From Impatiens glandulifera (lineage: Eukaryota; Streptophyta; Magnoliopsida; Ericales; Balsaminaceae), in the NCBI RefSeq assembly GCF_907164915.1, contig NW_025919462.1:108408-172407 (forward strand): a stretch of 64,000 bases of DNA. The letters run 5' to 3'. Of the stretch, positions 24,241 through 35,536 are shown in pieces (position 1 is the stretch's first letter; each line of letters starts with the position of its first letter). The notes below the pieces were generated by a model. That model saw only the letters and a program-made list of their open reading frames with translations, did no database searches and was not told where the DNA came from. Made by a program: the position numbers and the translations under genes.

Positions 24241-25440
24241 AAAATATCATTTCTTACTTAATAGGCATCTCATATTTACTAATCTTGTAACTCCACGTCT
24301 GCGCCCAACTATCAATAGTACCAACATCTTTTAACTTTACTTTTAACATATCAACAATCTCATCATATCATTAACCTTTTTACATTAGTTTCTTCGGTAG
24401 ACCAACAATCTCATTCATATATTTAACCATCAATATTTTTGTTTACCAATTAATCTATCATCTTATTCATCGGCAAACAAACCACAAATATCTTATAATT
24501 GGCAAACCAATGTTACTGGTTTCTTATCCCTCGGCAAACCAACCACAAATCTTAATCATACTTTCACAAGTCTCTTATCCTTGGCAAACTAATGGTATCG
24601 ACCTCTTATCCCTCAAAACACCAACAATCAAATCTCAATCGACCTCTTATCCATCGGTAAACCACATCTTAATCACACTTTCACAAGTCTCTTATCCTTG
24701 GCAAACCAATGTTATCGACCTCTTATTCATCGACAAACTACATCTCAATCTCAATATTTATCGCAGCCTCTTATCTTTTGATAAATCAACCATCAATCGA
24801 ACTCTCTAATCTAGTAACCTCGCTCACTTCTGTACTCAACTATCTCAACAGTACCAACATCTTTTACCTTCACTTTTGACAAACAAACAATCTCATCCAT
24901 ATATTTAACTGCCAATATTTTTTATTTTCCAATTAGTTTCTCATATTACTAATCTCTCACCCTAAACCCTAAACCTTAAACCATAAACCCTAAACCATTG
25001 ACAAACCAATGTTACCGACCTCTTATCATCAGTAAACCAACCACAAATCTTAATCACACTTTCACACTTCTTATCCCTCGACAAACCAACCATAAATCTC
25101 TTATTATTGACAAGTCAATGTTACTGGCCTCTTATCCCTATTAACAAACCAACCTAACCTCAATCGACCTCTTATCCATCAGGAAACCACATTTCAATCC
25201 CAATGTTAACGGCCTCTTATCTCTCGGCAAACGACAAATTAATCACCAATCTCAATTAAGTTTTAATCTCGTGACCTCATACTTTGGTCAATCAAATATA
25301 TGGTTCGTATATTTTAACTATCAATATCTCATCTGTTACTGGCCTCTTATCCACACATATAATTTACTTATTTGCATCGGTAAAGATTCAAACTCTTGTC
25401 TCGGGTATGAAAGATAATCATTTTAACCATAGACTATTTA
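24241..25440 (-). repeat. Inverted copy of the tRNA-headed repeat element
   Basis: Read on the minus strand from 25440, an A-box-like TAGTCTATGGTTAAAATG and a B-box-like GAGTTTGAATC are followed by GAGGTCACGAGATT (about 25266-25279) and many degenerate units with GGATAAGAGGTCG, TTGGTTTGCC and GTGAAAGTGTGATTAAG. Words such as GAATGAGATTGTTGG are shared with 16405-17560. The unit is clearest at 24520-24780. Confidence 0.5.
24960..24996. repeat. Interstitial telomere-type repeat (CCCTAAA)n
   Basis: Five consecutive units of the plant telomere repeat, CCCTAAA CCCTAAA followed by degenerate CCTTAAA, CCATAAA and CCCTAAA CC, lie inside the repeat tract. Confidence 0.85.
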
Positions 25441-25637
25441 TGATTAATGTGTTTTATTTATAATTGTGTGTATGCATGTTGTTGTATATTTTTGTAACTA
25501 ATAAAATTTCGAAATTTTTAATTAAATATATCAAAAATTAAGTTTTAAATAGATTGTTAAATATATATATATATATATATAATATATATATATATAATTT
25601 TTGTAAATTGTCTCTAATGAATACAAATATAATTATA

Positions 25638-25670
<33 letters not shown>

Positions 25671-26600
25671 ATAGAAGAACACTTATGTTATTATAATTAG
25701 ATTATTTTTTTTATTCTTAAAATTGATTAATTCTTAAATTATTAATGTTTTATTTATTAGTTAAAGAGAGAAATAAAAGAAGGAACAAAAATATATATAA
25801 TTTTAAAAAATAGTGTAGAATTATTGATATATATATATATAAATATTTATTTTAAAAAATTCTATTAAAAATACTTATTATTTTAATATAATTAAATTAA
25901 AATTTTATTCTTAAAATTTATTAATTTTTAAATGGTTAATATTGATTATATATTTCATTTATTAGTTATAAAGATAAATAAAAGAAGGAATATAAAGAGA
26001 CTTATCTGTTTTCTTATTAAATCGACCCACAGTTTGACTCATGCATACGATGTTGTATCTATTTACTCTCACGTCAAGATTCAAATTAACCGCGTGTCTC
26101 GATCCCCGACAATTTAGATTTAAACATTATTATTTATATATATATATATATATATATAAATAAAAGATAATATTAAAACAAATAAATATAATATATATAT
26201 ATGTGTAATTTATAATTAATAATTATTTTTTAAAATTATATAATTTATAAACAATTCGTTTCAAATTATATATCTAAATATATATTTCAACATTTGCAAA
26301 AATAAATAAATAAATTTAATTTTCGTATAATATTTAATTTAATTAAAATATAAAAAAAAAATAAGATTATTATTTTTAATTATATTTAATAATAAAAACA
26401 GAAGAGTATAGAAAATATATAAATATAATATTTCAAAACTTTTAAAATCTCGAGTTAACTTTTAAAACCTTACGATTTTAGTGAAAGTTAACAAGTCTGA
26501 TTTTAAATAAACTCTTAAATAAATAAATTCTTACAATTTTAAATTTACTATGAAAAGATTTTACGATTTTATAAATAATTTTGATTCATGATTCTATACT
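25441..26600. repeat. AT-rich, microsatellite-filled spacer
   Basis: Several TA runs (25563-25596, 25635-25652, 25828-25842, 26137-26157, 26192-26202) separated by A/T-rich sequence. AAAGAAGGAA and surrounding words repeat at about 25770 and 25982. No gene seen. Confidence 0.6.
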
Positions 26601-26611
26601 ATTTTACATTA

Positions 26612-28185
26612 AGAGTTACATTTTGCACGAAAGTATGAGTTTATGTGCTTGATATTTAGAAGATTACGAGTCAATAGAGACATCGATACAAACAACTTCA
26701 ACACTTTCTATATTCTTGGCAATGAAAGATTTATCGGTTTCAACACTTTACACATACGAACTAGGTGATTGACATCGTGCTCATGTATACATTTTGAAAA
26801 TTATCTCGAAATCGAACAATATTACATGTAAGAATTCATAAGTTGATTATTGACTAAGTGTGAATTTTGTAATTAACTAATTACAATTAAATGTCATTAT
26901 TTGCAATAAATTCATGCAATAATATTTGTTTTACACAATAGTATTACAATATTTGATTCCACTTCTCACGCGTGCTTTAATTTTGGATGATGTGTACGAT
27001 GCTCTATTACACTTGTCTAGGTTATTCCGATTGTTGTGTCAAAAATCATTAAATCGAGATGAATTGGAAGAGTTGTAGGATGACATTGTTTTGACCTTTT
27101 ATAAATTGGAAAAGATATTTCCACCTTCATTCTTTGATATAATGGTACATTTTCTTGTACACTTGACTTTTGAGGTTTTGCTAAGGGGGCTTGTCTAGTA
27201 TCGATGGATGTATCCAATTGAACAATATATGCGTACCTTGAAAAAATACTTTCGGAACAAAACATTTCCTGAAGGGTCAATAATTAAGAGTTATTTCTTG
27301 CACGAGAGTATGAGTTTATGTACTCGATATTTAGAAGATCACGAGTCAATAGAGACATCAATACGACCAAGTTCAACACTTTATATATTCTTGGTAATGG
27401 AAGATTTATCGATTGCAACATTTTACACATACGAACCGGGTGATTGGGAGCGTTCTCACGTATACATTTTAAAAAATTGTCTTGATGTCGAACAATATTA
27501 CAAGTAAGAATTCATAAGCTGATTATTGACTAAGTGTGAATTTTGTAATTAACCAATTACAATTAAATTTCATTATATGTAGCGAATTCACGCAATAGTT
27601 GACTGATACTGGGCGACTCAGTCCTTCTATTCTTGAACGCAATAAACTTTATATAAGTTTTTTAAGAAAAGGAGGGGGAGTTGAATGATGAATCAGATTC
27701 TATTATAGTATTTGATTCCACTTTCCACACGTGATTTACTTCTGGATGATGTGTACGATATACTAGTGCACTTGTTTAGGTTCTTCTAATTGTTGTGTCA
27801 AAAATCTTTAAATCGAGATGAATTGGAAGAGTTGTAGGACGACATTGTTTTCACCCTATATAAATTGAAAAATATATTTTCACCTTCATTCTTTGATATA
27901 ATGATACATTTGCATGTACACTTGACCTTTGAGACTTTTCTATGGGGCTTGTTGAGTATCAATGGATGTATACAATTGAACAATATATGTGTACCTTGAA
28001 AAAGTATTTTTGCACGAGAGTATGAGTTTATGTGCTCGATATTTAGAAAATCACGGGTCAATAAAGACATCGATACGACCAACTTTAACACTTTCTATAT
28101 TATTGGCTATGGAAGATTTTCTATTGCAACACTTTACACATAAGAATCGGGTGATTGGGAGCATGCTTGCGTATATATTTTAAAA
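26612..28185 (+). pseudogene. CACTA (En/Spm) transposase relic, DUF4218 region, tandem copies
   Basis: The best copy (about 26949-27507) matches the DUF4218 part of plant CACTA transposases: LLHLSRLFRLLCQKSLNRDE, IFPPSFFDIMVH, then YPIEQYMRTLKKYFRNK and FPEGSIIKSYF, with stop codons at about 27076 and 27196. A second copy starts about 757 bp later (27706-28185) and a C-terminal-only copy precedes it (26612-26905), so the relic has been tandemly repeated. All copies have stops or frameshifts. The DDE part (TNP2) and CACTA ends are not visible. Confidence 0.7.
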
Positions 28186-28189
28186 ATAA

Positions 28190-31100
28190 ATTTGATTTAC
28201 GATTATATACTATTTTACATTAAAAATAAATAAATTTATATTTATACGAGGGATTGCTGAATGACGAGACCTTCTAAATTAAAAAATATATTATTTATTC
28301 AAATAAATTAATTAAATTAATTAATTTGGTAAATATAATTTTTTTATAGTTTTATTTATTTATTACTAATTAATTTCATATTTAAAAATATAAAATTTAA
28401 AAATTAGATAATATAAAATAATTAATTATATATATATAATAATAATATATATTATATTTTTGAAATTAAACTCTTACTATTTAGGTAACTCTAGATCTTA
28501 CGAGTTTTACAAAATTACACAAAAAAAAAAAAAAAAAAAAAAATTTGAAGTAAATTTTCGATTTTAAGTAGCAAATTTAATAACTTGAAAAATATACATG
28601 GAACTGAAAATATAAAAATTGTATTAAAATATTATCTTAATAGACTTGGGCATAAAGATTGGACTTTGTTTTTATAAAATAATTATACTTATTTAAAATG
28701 GAGGTCAGTGGCCAATGGGCTTGAGCTCGTCGTCCATGGGCCGTCCCTAAAGTAACTAAATTAATGGATAAATTCATATTGCATTAAATATTTAGATCAT
28801 TTGGCAGCAGAAAAACATATGAATGTAACATTTGTGATCCATTAGGGCTACCAAAGAAAAATCTATACAAGAAAATGATTGATAAATAATTAAAATGTCA
28901 AATTGTGATGATTTTTCTCCTACAAATTTATTTAACCAAAGGGATTATTATTTGGTGTGATAGTAGAAAATAAAATATTGACTAGATGGCGTAACATTTT
29001 GTGATTTTTCGTTAGCTAGTCATCCATATATATATATATATGAATGATAATTTCAAAATTAAAAATATATGAAAAACTAATTAAATTATTTCAATAACAA
29101 TGAATAAAAAATATAGAGTTTAATAATTATTCTTTTTTATTTAGAAAACTAACACAAATTTTACATAATTTTAATTTTAATTATTTAAAACGTTTTAAGT
29201 GAATATCGAACTTTCATTATATATTATATATTATATAATTATAAATTATAATTGATTTCAAAATAATGATTTAAATAATATGTTTAAAGAAGATAACAAA
29301 AATAATTAAATATAAAATAACAACCTTTACTATTTCCAAACAAAATATTAATAATGTTGTATTTCCATATAATTGAATGTTTAATACGTAAACAATTGTT
29401 ATCATTTTTTAGTTGGAATAAGCAAGAAGTTTTAAATATCTTTTATGCATATAATTTTTTTTAAAATTATTCCTTTACAAATTTTTTTAATTACTCCCTT
29501 TATATGTATTTTTGTTTGAAATAGATATACTATTTTAGATTGTACAAAATAAAGAATTTAACTTCAAGTTAAAATTTGAACCTTTTAATAACTAGTTTAA
29601 AAATAATTGTCAAAACTTTTAAATTTAGATTAGAGTTTATTTTAACTAATAAATTTATTTAGTTTTTAAATCAAATCAAATTACATTCATACTAAGAGAA
29701 TAATCGACCAATTCAATCATATGGTAGGGTATTACAATATCATATTTTATATTTTTTAATCTCTATCATATTATTTACGTTTTAATTACATGACTATAAG
29801 ATATCATTCTTTTTATCAATATCAATATTTTGTATTAATTAGAATTGATTTTGAGTGCAAAACACAAACACATAATATATATAAATATGGAGGAAACAAA
29901 TAAATAACAAACTCGTCGTTTTCTATAGTATGCAACATTGTTGTTTAGAAGTGAAATATAAAAAATGCGTTGTCGTTAGATAATGTAGTTGAAAAATTCA
30001 TCTTAAGACTAAAGTGAAAACCTATAAGAGTAGTTAGAAAAACTAAAATATGGTATAAATCCACCTTAAATTATTTTTTATACGATATAAATATGTCATG
30101 ACCTTTAATTTTTTTTTTCAATTTAATTATTTATTTATTTATTCTTATTATATAAAAAAAGTAGATAAAATTCATATTATTCAATGACTTCGTTTATAAT
30201 CTCTCCTTTATTTCTTAAAGCTCAATTCTAAATTTGATTCACTTTCATGATTCCAACTTTAATTCTCGAATTTATCTTGCTATATCGTGTAAGAGAAATT
30301 TTGATATATTTTTAACATAAATTAACAGTTTTATAACATTTTAAATGATCTTAGATATTTATCGTGTGAATTCAAACAAAAATAAATATATAAATTGTAA
30401 TTTCAAACAAAAATAAATTTATAAAGAAAGATTTCTAACAAAAAAATAAATAAATAAATGTATAAAAATAATTAGAAATAATATTAGTTTAGGAAATATT
30501 TCAAACATAATGAAATATATAAAATTAGAAAGTATTATACATATTATCCTTTATAAATTTATATTCCAACAAACCAAATAAATCAAAATAACATTTTATT
30601 ATATGGATCACCCATAAGTCTTTTCCTATATTTACACAAGTAAAAAAGATTATTTGTATATCTCACATTTAATTCAATATAACTTTTTCATATTTAAATT
30701 AGCTTAGATTTCATCTATATGATCTTTACTGTTCTGACTCCTCACATAATTTTCTATAATTTATCAAGAATTAAATTTTTATTTTTATTAACGGTGTAAG
30801 GAAAATTGATTGAATCTTTTAAACTAATGGTCAAATCAAATCAAAATCCAATCAAATAATTAACCGAAAGGATGAACTCTTAGCAAACAATTAACTAACT
30901 TCAATTAAGAACTTAACATCTTTTTTCTTTTTGTTGATACTTAAACAAAATCTTTCAATTTATACTATTTGTCTTTTTTTTTTTTAATTTTATATTTTTA
31001 TTATTTAACAAGTTGTTTTTGAAAAGAAATTCACTTACATCATTAATCTTTAGTGAAACATAATGGTTATATCAATTTTAATTTTTTTTATGTTAATGTA

Positions 31101-33294
31101 AGAAACACGAATGACTTTGAGTAATGACTTAATTGCTTATTTATATTTATAATTTCTATATAATGTAATATTGATTAAATTATATTTTTTTTTTATTATA
31201 GGTACATATTAATGCTATTTTTTATTTTCTTTAATAGTATTAAACTGTTAACTGTTTATCTTAAATTTTGGTTACACACAATTATTATAATTTTTTTTCT
31301 ATATAAAAATTTAATTTAATTAAGAATATTACTATATAAATGTAAGTTATAAAAAAATTATCTCAAGAATTTGGAAAATGCTTAGAAACAATATATCAAG
31401 AATACAAAGTTTGTAATGATTAATATATAATTAATATAAATAATTGATAAGTTCCCGAATCACTTTAGCAAACTCCTTTACTCAATGGATTGAATTTGTT
31501 CTCTTAAATAAATAAAAAAACGATCACTAATAATTGGATTCTAGCTTGCCCAAAACAAACATATGGAGATTTTTCAATAAACAACCCCAAGAAAAACAAC
31601 ACCAAGAATTTATACCATGCCTTCTCAACTTATAATAAATTAATGGTTTGTTATTTGGGGTCGAACTTAGATTATTTTTACTAAATGAGCTCCAATTTTG
31701 AATTGTGTTATATAAGGTTTCTCAAATGAACAAAACGTATAATTTTCGTTTTCTAATTAACGTATAATTTCTGTTTTCTAATTAATTTGTGACGTTGATA
31801 TTTAAAGACATTTTAGAACGCATTTTTTAAAATTAAATATTGTTTTCGATTTTTTTTAATCAAATGAAAACTAGCAATGACCCTACAACCATGTCCCCAG
31901 GTAAACTCAAAGCGTTTCTAGATAAAATCGAACCCGTGACCTTTTGTTATTTTAAACCAACTCATGTTTTTGAGATTTACGCATTCTAATTTGTTGAAAT
32001 TTGTTTGGATGACTAAAAAAATGTGTAATCTAATTAAATATTTGAAAATTTTTGAATAAAGATAAATTTTATATTAATTTAAAAAAAAACTTTATAACGA
32101 TATAACTTTGTGTAATTAAGTTCTATCAATTTTGATGTATTAATTTGTGTTTAAAATTGAGTATTTTTTTCGAAATATACGTATTTAAAATTGCCTAATC
32201 CAGATTGTCTTCAAAATATGTAATGTGTGAAAAATGAGAATAATTGAAAAAAAAAATTGTTATTTTATTTTTAGATAAATTTATTTAAAAAATAAAATTA
32301 TGTTAAAATAAATGACTAAAATTGTAATGATTGAAATTTCATATTGCACATTTCAAAATTCGACAAAATTCGGCCAAAACGATCCAAGTTCGATCATAAA
32401 TTAATATATACCATGAAAATAAATAAATAATTTAATAAATAATTGAAATAATAAAATATAAATAAGATATAAGAAAAAATGATGTTGTATAATTTGTTTC
32501 TTATATCTTATTTATATTTCAAAATTAACATCATTTGGAAGATGTTGTCCATCTTCCAAAATTGATCGGTAGTATTGACTATATATATGATTCCATGGAT
32601 GATCTAGTATATATATCATATTTAAAATATTATTACAGGACCTTGTGTATTTTTATTGTTAGGCACATATCTTTTTATTTAGAATGATAAATGATAGAGT
32701 ACATAACTATAAATTATCTATAAATTATGGGTTGTTAAATAGGAATGAATAAATTAAGGTGGATTATCAGGGCTGTTTAATTAGGTGAATAAAGTAAGGT
32801 GATGTAATGTGGTGGGTTACTCGTGAAATGTGTGTTAATCCATTCGGTTTCGGACAATTCAAGTTTTTCAATTCGGGGTTCGGGTCGATCTTTGATTTTT
32901 ATTTTATGTAAATTCGAAAACTGAATCAAATTGAATATTAAAATTCGAATTCGGTTTATTTTGAATTCGGTAAATTCGAATTCGGTCGGATATTCGGTTA
33001 ACGAAATGTTGAATACATCTACACAATTATATATATTTTTATATAATAATTACACAGACACTTTTTTACTTTTATTATTAACAAATTTTAGGAATTAGAG
33101 TTTTATAGGTTTGGACGAACTAACCATTTACCTAATTTAATATATAATAAAATATATAATTAGAATAAATAATAAAAAAGTATTCGGTTTTGGTTGACCG
33201 TATTTGATTTTCGAGTTGGGTTAAAATTTAATTCGAAAACCAAAAATGAAATTTGAATTCAATTTAATTGAATTCGGTCGGATATTCATTTTTT
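28190..33294. other. Long AT-rich gene-free spacer
   Basis: Five kilobases without a recognisable gene: A/T homopolymers, short TA runs, an A-run at 28519-28542 and one SINE-like copy (31870-31975). At 32840-33010 and 33185-33290 the words GAATTCGGT and CGGTCGGATATTC recur in direct and inverted order, a small low-complexity cluster of unknown origin. Confidence 0.5.
31870..31975 (-). repeat. tRNA-derived SINE copy, inverted
   Basis: On the minus strand TGAGTTGGTTTAAAATAAC (A-box region) and GGTCACGGGTTCGATTTT (B box) are followed by AAACGCTTTGAGTTTACC and GGGGACATGG. Both body blocks are shared with the copy at 20782-20930. Confidence 0.6.
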
Positions 33295-33808
33295 TTCCTT
33301 TTAAGACACTCATTAGTACTATTTAATTAGATAGAAAAAATTGAAAAAAATAGTGTGATTATAAGATAGCATGCAAACGCGTTAATGAGACTAAATTGTT
33401 CGGTTTTTTCCTCCTAGTTGGAGGGTCCCCATGGTGTCTGTTTTATTTAGGTCCTATGTCACATTGTTGTGTAGATCCAATTGCTTTTAAGGTTAATGTG
33501 TATTTTGGACAAAACAAGAATAAAGGGGATATTAAGTTCAGATTTCTTGTAGCAGCCGGAGAAGAATTCAGTTTGTCGGAATTTACAGTGTTGGATCGAC
33601 TTAGAACTTTGACGTAAGTATTGTTCCTAACTTATAGGGCTACATTTTGAACTACAACGTGTTCAATTATTTTATCAATTTCCTTCCATTTAAGGCACTT
33701 AATACTTTTTAATTAGATAAAAAAATAAAATAGTTGACGATGCTAACGAACACAAATGTAATTATAAAATAGAATACAAGCTCGTAAATGAGACCAAACA
33801 ATGCATGA
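33295..33808. repeat. Diverged direct repeats flanking a short open stretch
   Basis: Two segments of about 110 bp (33295-33395 and 33683-33808) share words such as TTTAATTAGATA and AATGAGAC, in the same order. Between them, 33396-33617 is open for 73 codons (FKVNVYFGQNKNKGDIKF, then SLSEFTVLDRL). I do not recognise it; it could be a captured gene fragment. Confidence 0.4.
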
Positions 33809-34089
33809 ATATCATGATAATCTAAGTGATAAAACTATTGATTTAACAAAAAAAAAAATTAAAAAAATGCATTTGAAATGCAGACAGACAAACCATGATC
33901 TGATCTTGATTCATTTTTTAAAAGGTTGATCCAATGAAAATAAATTTTGGATGAATTCCTTTCCTAACTCCATTTCTTATTATATACACATTTGTTTTTT
34001 AAATTCTTAAACTTACTATAGAACATCGTGAACTACGTCTTGTATACTTTTCTTGTCCACGTCGTCCACAAACTACCGTTACACTGTAA

Positions 34090-34140
34090 TAAGGTTTGAA
34101 CCTTAAGAGACACAAGATGTATTAACCAACTAGACTAGCT
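34090..34140 (-). repeat. SINE-like tRNA head fragment
   Basis: Minus-strand TCTAGTTGGTTAATACATC and TTAAGGTTCAAACC resemble A and B boxes at normal spacing. Only the head is recognisable. Confidence 0.35.
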
Positions 34141-34629
34141 CATTTTTGTTAATTATAATAGGAAACTAATATAATCAACCTAACATCAAATATATATATA
34201 TAATAAAAATAAGAACAAATTTATTTTTTTCGACTAGAACACTCCAAAATCATGCTAACCACCTCAAAATTAAATCGGTGTAAAAATAATTTACGCTAAC
34301 GAGATAAATAGCCTACAAATCTTTGTTTAGTTGATGTTAGACTTCATTTATTCGATCAAGTTGAAAGGATATATAGCTGAAGAGTACATGAACATAATGG
34401 TAAAAAAAAATTAAAGAGCAAAATCATACAAACTTTAGATCCTCTAAATGCGGGTCCATTCTATGTGGATATGAAGCTATTAAAAAAAGCTAGCACTTGA
34501 TCTAAAGTTGATCATGTGTTTCATAAAATAAAAAATTAAGTGAAATTTTAAGTGCTAAAGGTTGAATTTAAGTATTTGAAAAATAAATAATGAATACCAA
34601 TTGAAATTATTTAAATTTTAAGTATTTTT

Positions 34630-34630
<1 letters not shown>

Positions 34631-34700
<70 letters not shown>
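34631..34700. repeat. (TA)n microsatellite
   Basis: An uninterrupted AT run of about 34 repeats, 370 bp upstream of the copia insertion. Confidence 0.95.
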
Positions 34701-34704
<4 letters not shown>

Positions 34705-35069
34705 TTAATAAAATGTTAAGCTATAGTTGAAAAATTATATATATCTTTTAAATAAAACAATTTTATTTATCTATATTTTATAAAAATCGTAAAATAAATA
34801 GCAAAAATCACGTAGAAAAACAACGTGATTAGTTATAATTTATTGGTTTATTTCATCAAATAAACGTATAATTACTAACTATCTAAAAAACAACTCATGT
34901 ATATCAAAAACATCATTGATCATACAAGGAACTCATAAAAATGAGTTGAGAGAATCAATGTCGACTTTCCAGTTGATTGTCGGTTTAACCATTTTTTTTT
35001 ATTGTAGTTAACATTGGATCATATACATTTTTTAGCGTTCTTTTCTCACTTTGATTTCCTTTTGTGTTG

Positions 35070-35399
35070 TGTTGAGGTGTTCCTTGCCATTGCGGGCGGG
35101 TTTAAAATTCCGGGTAAACGGGTCAGGGTTTTCTTTTAGAAAACGGGTTAGAGTATAAATACTTTTTTTTGGGTATTTTTTTCATAACAGAGCAAATAGA
35201 GAGAGAGTGAATTACAGATCTAGGGTTTCAGGTTTCCTTCTTCTTCTTGTTCTTTGGCTGATCCAGAGTGAGAGATTGAGGGAGCTTTTGATTGTGGAGT
35301 AGTCCAATCATTCCTAGTGTAATCACTTCTTTCATTTGAGAGCAGGGCATGTTTTGATTTCTAAGAAGATCCATAGTTTTGTTGTTGCAAAACCCAACA
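35070..35399 (+). repeat. Copia 5' LTR
   Basis: 330 bp, with a TATA-like GAGTATAAATAC near 35151. Differs from the 3' LTR at five bases: two T/C changes in T runs, GATTGAGG/GATTGGGG, CAGGGC/CAGAGC and TTGTTG/TTGCTG. Confidence 0.95.
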
Positions 35400-35536
35400 G
35401 TGGTATTAGAGCAATATTAATTGGTTATCTGTTTTAACATTGGAGCAGAGTGCTTTGCTGGTTATTTGGCGAAATTCATAGAAGAGATCAACTGGTTTCT
35501 TTGCTGGTGTTTTTGTCAGTTGTTAAGGCAGTAATA

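Noticed and set aside
16405..34140. tRNA genes suggested by A/B-box matches
   Set aside because: No closable acceptor stems or cloverleafs. Repeated bodies point to tRNA-derived SINE-like elements.
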